Shown one piece after another: positions 60,608 through 64,000 of a stretch of DNA of 64,000 nucleotides; the stretch's first letter is position 1, and the number at the start of each line of letters is the position of its first letter. Under the pieces are notes generated by a model, which had not been told where the DNA came from, did no database searches, and worked only from the letters and a program-made list of their open reading frames with translations. The stretch comes from Amaranthus tricolor (taxonomy: Eukaryota; Streptophyta; Magnoliopsida; Caryophyllales; Amaranthaceae). The translations under genes were made by a program, and so were the position numbers. Location: assembly GCF_026212465.1 (NCBI RefSeq), contig NC_080053.1, forward strand, positions 17,520,735 through 17,584,734, read 5' to 3'.

Positions 60608-60755
60608 TTTTTTCTTCTCAAATTCATATTAAATACCACTACTTACAATAACATTATCAAAATATAATGCATTACAATATTTATTAAATAACAATAACTT
60701 ATAAATTAAATTAATTAAACACCTAGGTACAGTCAGATTTTTTTTTTTTTTTAAT

Positions 60756-61166
60756 AAAACCGCTACCTGAAATGGCGGTTTTGTTAAGAGATCTGAACTA
60801 AAACGCTACTTGAAATGGCGTTTTGTGGATTTTAAATTTTTTTTTTAAAAAAAATAGTAAACTGCCACTTGAAGTGGCGGTTTTGTAGTAGTACAAAACA
60901 ATATTTTTTTTCTTAAAAATAAAAAGTAAGATAACCACCATTTCAAGTGGCGGTTTTGTAGTAGTACAAAACATTATTAAATTTTTTTTTTAAAAAAAAA
61001 AAAAAAAAAGTAAGCAAACCGCCACTTCAAGTGGCGGTTTTATAGCAGTACAAAACAGCATGTCATTTTAATTTTTTTATTTTTAAAAAAAAAATTAATA
61101 AGCAAACCGCTACTTCATGTGGCGGTTTAGTGCTTAAGGCAAACCGCCATCTCAAGTGGCGGTTTT
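60756..61166. repeat. Array of seven ~25-bp palindromes (CCGCCACTT-AAGTGGCGG)
   Basis: Seven palindromic units at 60756-60782, 60800-60824, 60859-60884, 60933-60957, 61016-61041, 61104-61128 and 61141-61166, each a version of 'AAACCGCCACTTCAAGTGGC' plus GGTTT. Spacing runs from 37 to 88 bases, filled mainly with poly-A/poly-T. Units 3-5 are followed by the shared tail 'GTAGTAGTACAAAAC'. The array lies 0.5-0.9 kb upstream of the plant-mobile-domain ORF. It is not CRISPR: no uniform spacers, and a eukaryotic setting. Confidence 0.93.
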
Positions 61167-61202
61167 GTCTGAAAAAAAAAAAATTTCTGACGTGGACGGT
61201 AA

Positions 61203-62069
61203 TGTGGGAAATAGTTTCCCACATAATGCAAAGTGGGAATTATTTTTTTTTTGAGCAATATAATGGGAATAGACTCTTCAAATTCACGTTATTTAAGAAA
61301 AATATTTGACATATAACTTTTTTTAAATACTGCAAAATACATTTCTTAGAAAAATGTTAAAATTGAGTGTTTATACTACATAAATTTCCTTGACTTTTTT
61401 AATATCATATGTATAGATATTGTCATGGTATCACTTACCTAACTTATTTATTCATTTAAATTATTAATATCATTTTACTTTAATGACCTTTGACCTTCTG
61501 AATTGACCTTGACTTTTAGTTAACGGGCCTTTCTGGATTCTCCCATCTCTTCACTTGGCCCATAAACAAGTGATCCATATGAAACCCTAACTCCCTCCAG
61601 GGAATAACCTCCTGTTTGACCCAACTTCCCACTTCCCCTCATTGCTTGGTTATTCTTCTTCCAAGGCTGGTAACTGCCCATCACTCTCATGACAATCCAC
61701 TTCTTCTCAGAAATAACCCCCTTCTTTGCCACCATAAATAGAGGCCAACATCAGAAGGGAAGGATCATCGGAAAATATTCCTCTTAAGTATCCTTACTCA
61801 TACTCCACTTCATTAGCCTACCCAAATTCCAACAATATCAAACCCGACATCTTTTTGCATTCAGTATATAATCATTTCCTCAATAATTTCATATCAACGT
61901 TCTAACTTGAGCGTCGGAGGGGTTTTCCGGGAGATCACCCCTCGGACAAGGCTAACGTGTTGTTTCGCAGGAATTCATGTCGCTTCAGTCCACGAATCGC
62001 CGCTCCTAATAACGCTTCCACTTACAGTCTTTCAAGTGTTTTCCACTTCCTCGTTTCATAAACGAAACA
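61203..62069 (+). mobile_element. 5' LTR of a Tat-type gypsy element (left end inferred)
   Basis: The right end is fixed by 'AACGAAACA' followed by the primer-binding site. The left end is inferred at TGTGGG (61203), the first base of a perfect 10-bp-arm palindrome (ATGTGGGAAA/TTTCCCACAT). A TATA-like CATAAATAGAG lies at 61733-61743. The second LTR is outside the window, so the left boundary cannot be confirmed here. Confidence 0.6.
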
Positions 62070-62071
62070 GT

Positions 62072-62090
62072 TTGGCGCCGTCTGTGGGGA
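62072..62090 (+). promoter_or_regulatory. Primer-binding site of the Tat-type element
   Basis: TTGGCGCCGTCTGTGGGGA directly after the LTR, the hallmark primer site seen after 5' LTRs of Tat-type and related gypsy elements. Confidence 0.85.
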
Positions 62091-62105
62091 ATTGAATAAG
62101 AAGTC

Positions 62106-64000
62106 ATGGCTCCTAAAAAAAGTCCGACTCAAACCGCCACCGTGCACAGCACAGATACAGACCCTTCCGCAGGTCACGCTAATAATCAAGCCGTGACTCG
62201 TCGTGATCTGGACATGCTAGCGCGAAACCTCACTGCCGCTTTCTCTGAACAACTCCGCGCCGTCATAAATAATACTCCTACTCAACAACAAGTATTAGAA
62301 GACATGACGGACCAAATAAAAAACTTGTCGGAACGAATCGAACCCCATCAAGAGATACCAAAGTCTCATGAATCTCAAGATGGGAACTCAAGGACTTCCC
62401 ACTCCAGTAGACGCAATAAGAGGAGGCGGGAGAGATCCAGGACCCTCACAAGCCTCCACAAGACGGATCCGCAAGATGGCGAATCTAAAACCGCCTCTTA
62501 AGACGCCCGTACCTTCCTAGAAAGCAAGAAACAAAGGGAGTCTGAAAACGTCCAATCGTTGGTGGATAAAAGGAGGGAAGAAAGAAAGAATGCACAAGTC
62601 GCGGGATCTAGCCGCCACATTACTATGCCGCGGAATGAGGCCGGCAAAAGTAGCCTTCATGAAAATCTCATACCAATAATCTCTCCACTGGCTCCGGAGA
62701 TATTGAATACTCCCAACACCGGGAAAATAAAGATCCCAAACATGGCGGCCTTCGATGAGACATCCTGCCCAGAGGAACACCTGATGGCCTACAAGAACCT
62801 GATGCTGCTGTATACCACTGACCCGTCATTATGGTGCAAGTTCTTCCCAACTACTCTTACGGGAGTAGCTCTGACGTGGTATACCTCCCTTCCAGGAGGA
62901 AGTATCCACAACTTTGCCCAATTGGAGGGCAAGTTCCTGGGTCATTTTGTAGCATCAAGAAGACAGGAAAAATCAAACTTCCATCTGCTCAGCATCACGC
63001 AATTGGAAGGAGAGTACATATCATCATATTTAAAAAAGTTTCATGAGGCGGTACTAGAAGTAACTGACTTGGAAGAATCGGTTGCATTAAACGCCCTGAT
63101 CAACGGAATGAAAGATCAGAGGCTGAAGTTCCAGTTGGTCGAGAGCCAAGTGAAGACATACGCGGAGGCCATGAAGCAATGCCAAAATTATGTTACGACC
63201 TCCGAAATATGTCAGGCACATGATCCCAAGTAACGGAGGTCAGATAAGAAGGATCTCACGGCCAATCATTCCTCTAGGAGCAGAGAGGAACAGTCATCAA
63301 GGAGGGAAAAAATTTTCTTGCTGCGCCGTCCAGAACCTCCGTCAGATATGGGATCTCCACGATCCAGACACGTATATGTCGCTGAAGGGGAGCCCAGGAC
63401 GCGGAATTTATTAGATGGCGGCAACGATCCACTGTTCAACCGGAACAGGAAGGACATATTCTTCGCCATCAGGGATCAATTGCCAACTCCACCTCCTACT
63501 GCCACCCCCTCTGATAGACGCAACTATAATCTGTGGTGTGTATACCACAAAGAGCACGGCCATACTTTGGCCCAATGCCGCGAACTCAAACGTATCTTGC
63601 ATCAATTGGCCGATGAGAGATTGTCCAGGTTCCTCAACCGGAAGGATTACGATGCCGGAAGAGAAGCAGAAAGGAGGCCATGGAATCAAAGACACAGATC
63701 CCGCAAAAGGGATGAGGCCAGGCGCGAAAGTTCCAACACTCAAGGAACTATCAACATGATTTTCGGAGGATACACTGAAGAATATCCTACCATCCGCGCT
63801 GCAAGAAATAGTGTCCACACTCTGCTCAAAGGGCCCCCGAAAGCCTCATCAAGTGGACCGATCATGAGGTTCGATGTCACGACCTCCCAAACGCTGCAAC
63901 AACCCCATACTGACCCTCTGGTGGTCACCCTCAAAATTGGGCAAATGAAAGTCAAGAGGGTACTCGTAGATACCGGGAGCACGGCTGATCTCATAACAAT
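62106..64000 (+). pseudogene. Ty3/gypsy (Tat-type) gag-protease, runs off the window
   Basis: From the ATG at 62106 one frame stays open to the window end except for TAA codons at 62499-62501 and 63231-63233. The N-terminus is Gln/Ser-rich and ends in a basic stretch ('RRNKRRRERSR'). Retrotransposon gag follows: 'CPEEHLMAYKNLMLLYTTD', 'TGVALTWYTSLPGGSIHNF', 'LEGEYISSYLKKFHEAVLEV', 'LNALINGMKD'. Further on, 'CVYHKEHGHTLAQCRELKRI' is a knuckle-like motif, 'GTINMIFGGY' the usual linker, and 'RVLVDTGSTADLI' the aspartic protease active site. Reverse transcriptase and integrase would lie beyond 64000. Confidence 0.9.

Noticed and set aside
60756..61166. CRISPR array
   Set aside because: Repeats are themselves palindromic, spacing is uneven, spacers are A/T homopolymers, and the setting is a plant nuclear genome.

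Overview
This is a stretch of AT-rich plant nuclear DNA. It holds split genes with GT-AG introns, transposons nested in one another, and four recognisable host genes. The genes (nicotianamine synthase, TAF9, an RPAP3-type TPR co-chaperone, a conserved membrane protein) and the transposon mix (Ty1/copia, Ty3/gypsy including Tat-type and chromovirus-like copies, Mutator-like, hAT-like, plant-mobile-domain and FAR1/Ulp1-type fragments) indicate an angiosperm, probably a eudicot. The style of the repeats recalls Amaranthaceae/Chenopodiaceae, but that is an impression, not a demonstration.

Layout. 1-11.2 kb is transposon territory. It holds a long AT microsatellite, a broken FAR1-like gene with a minisatellite in its intron, a broken Ulp1/PMD-type accessory ORF on the minus strand, and a long gypsy-type LTR (3773-8827) split by a 1.84-kb Mutator-like deletion derivative with its own target duplication. 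11.7-24.1 kb is an RPAP3-like gene. I could join it through 12 coding exons into one 459-residue frame; two of its introns are swollen by a gypsy remnant, two hAT-like elements and a LINE. 24.4-25.8 kb is repeat-rich. 26.0-30.2 kb is TAF9 in two exons, whose single intron holds a complete non-coding LTR element (TAAAA duplications, LTRs about 820-830 bp). 33.0-34.03 kb is an intronless nicotianamine synthase on the minus strand. 35.38-40.31 kb is a full-length but decayed Ty1/copia element (AGGAT duplications, 202-bp LTRs, minus strand).

40.5-49.5 kb has no host gene and holds at least five hAT-like elements with 8-bp target duplications, some nested. 49.9-54.8 kb is a two-exon minus-strand gene for a conserved plant membrane protein of unknown function. 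55.2-56.6 kb has a hairpin MITE and a gypsy 5' end. 59.3-60.2 kb is a truncated plant-mobile-domain (MAIN-like) ORF. Upstream of it lies an array of near-perfect palindromes (60.54-61.17 kb). 61.2-64 kb is the 5' part of a Tat-type gypsy element, with LTR, primer-binding site and a gag-protease frame interrupted by only two TAA codons before it runs off the window.

The host genes do not form a pathway: the co-chaperone, the TFIID/SAGA subunit, the metal-chelator enzyme and the membrane protein are independent units. I saw no tRNA, rRNA, CRISPR or bacterial-style operon. The most unusual structure is the palindrome array beside the plant-mobile-domain ORF. I cannot show that it is a new system.
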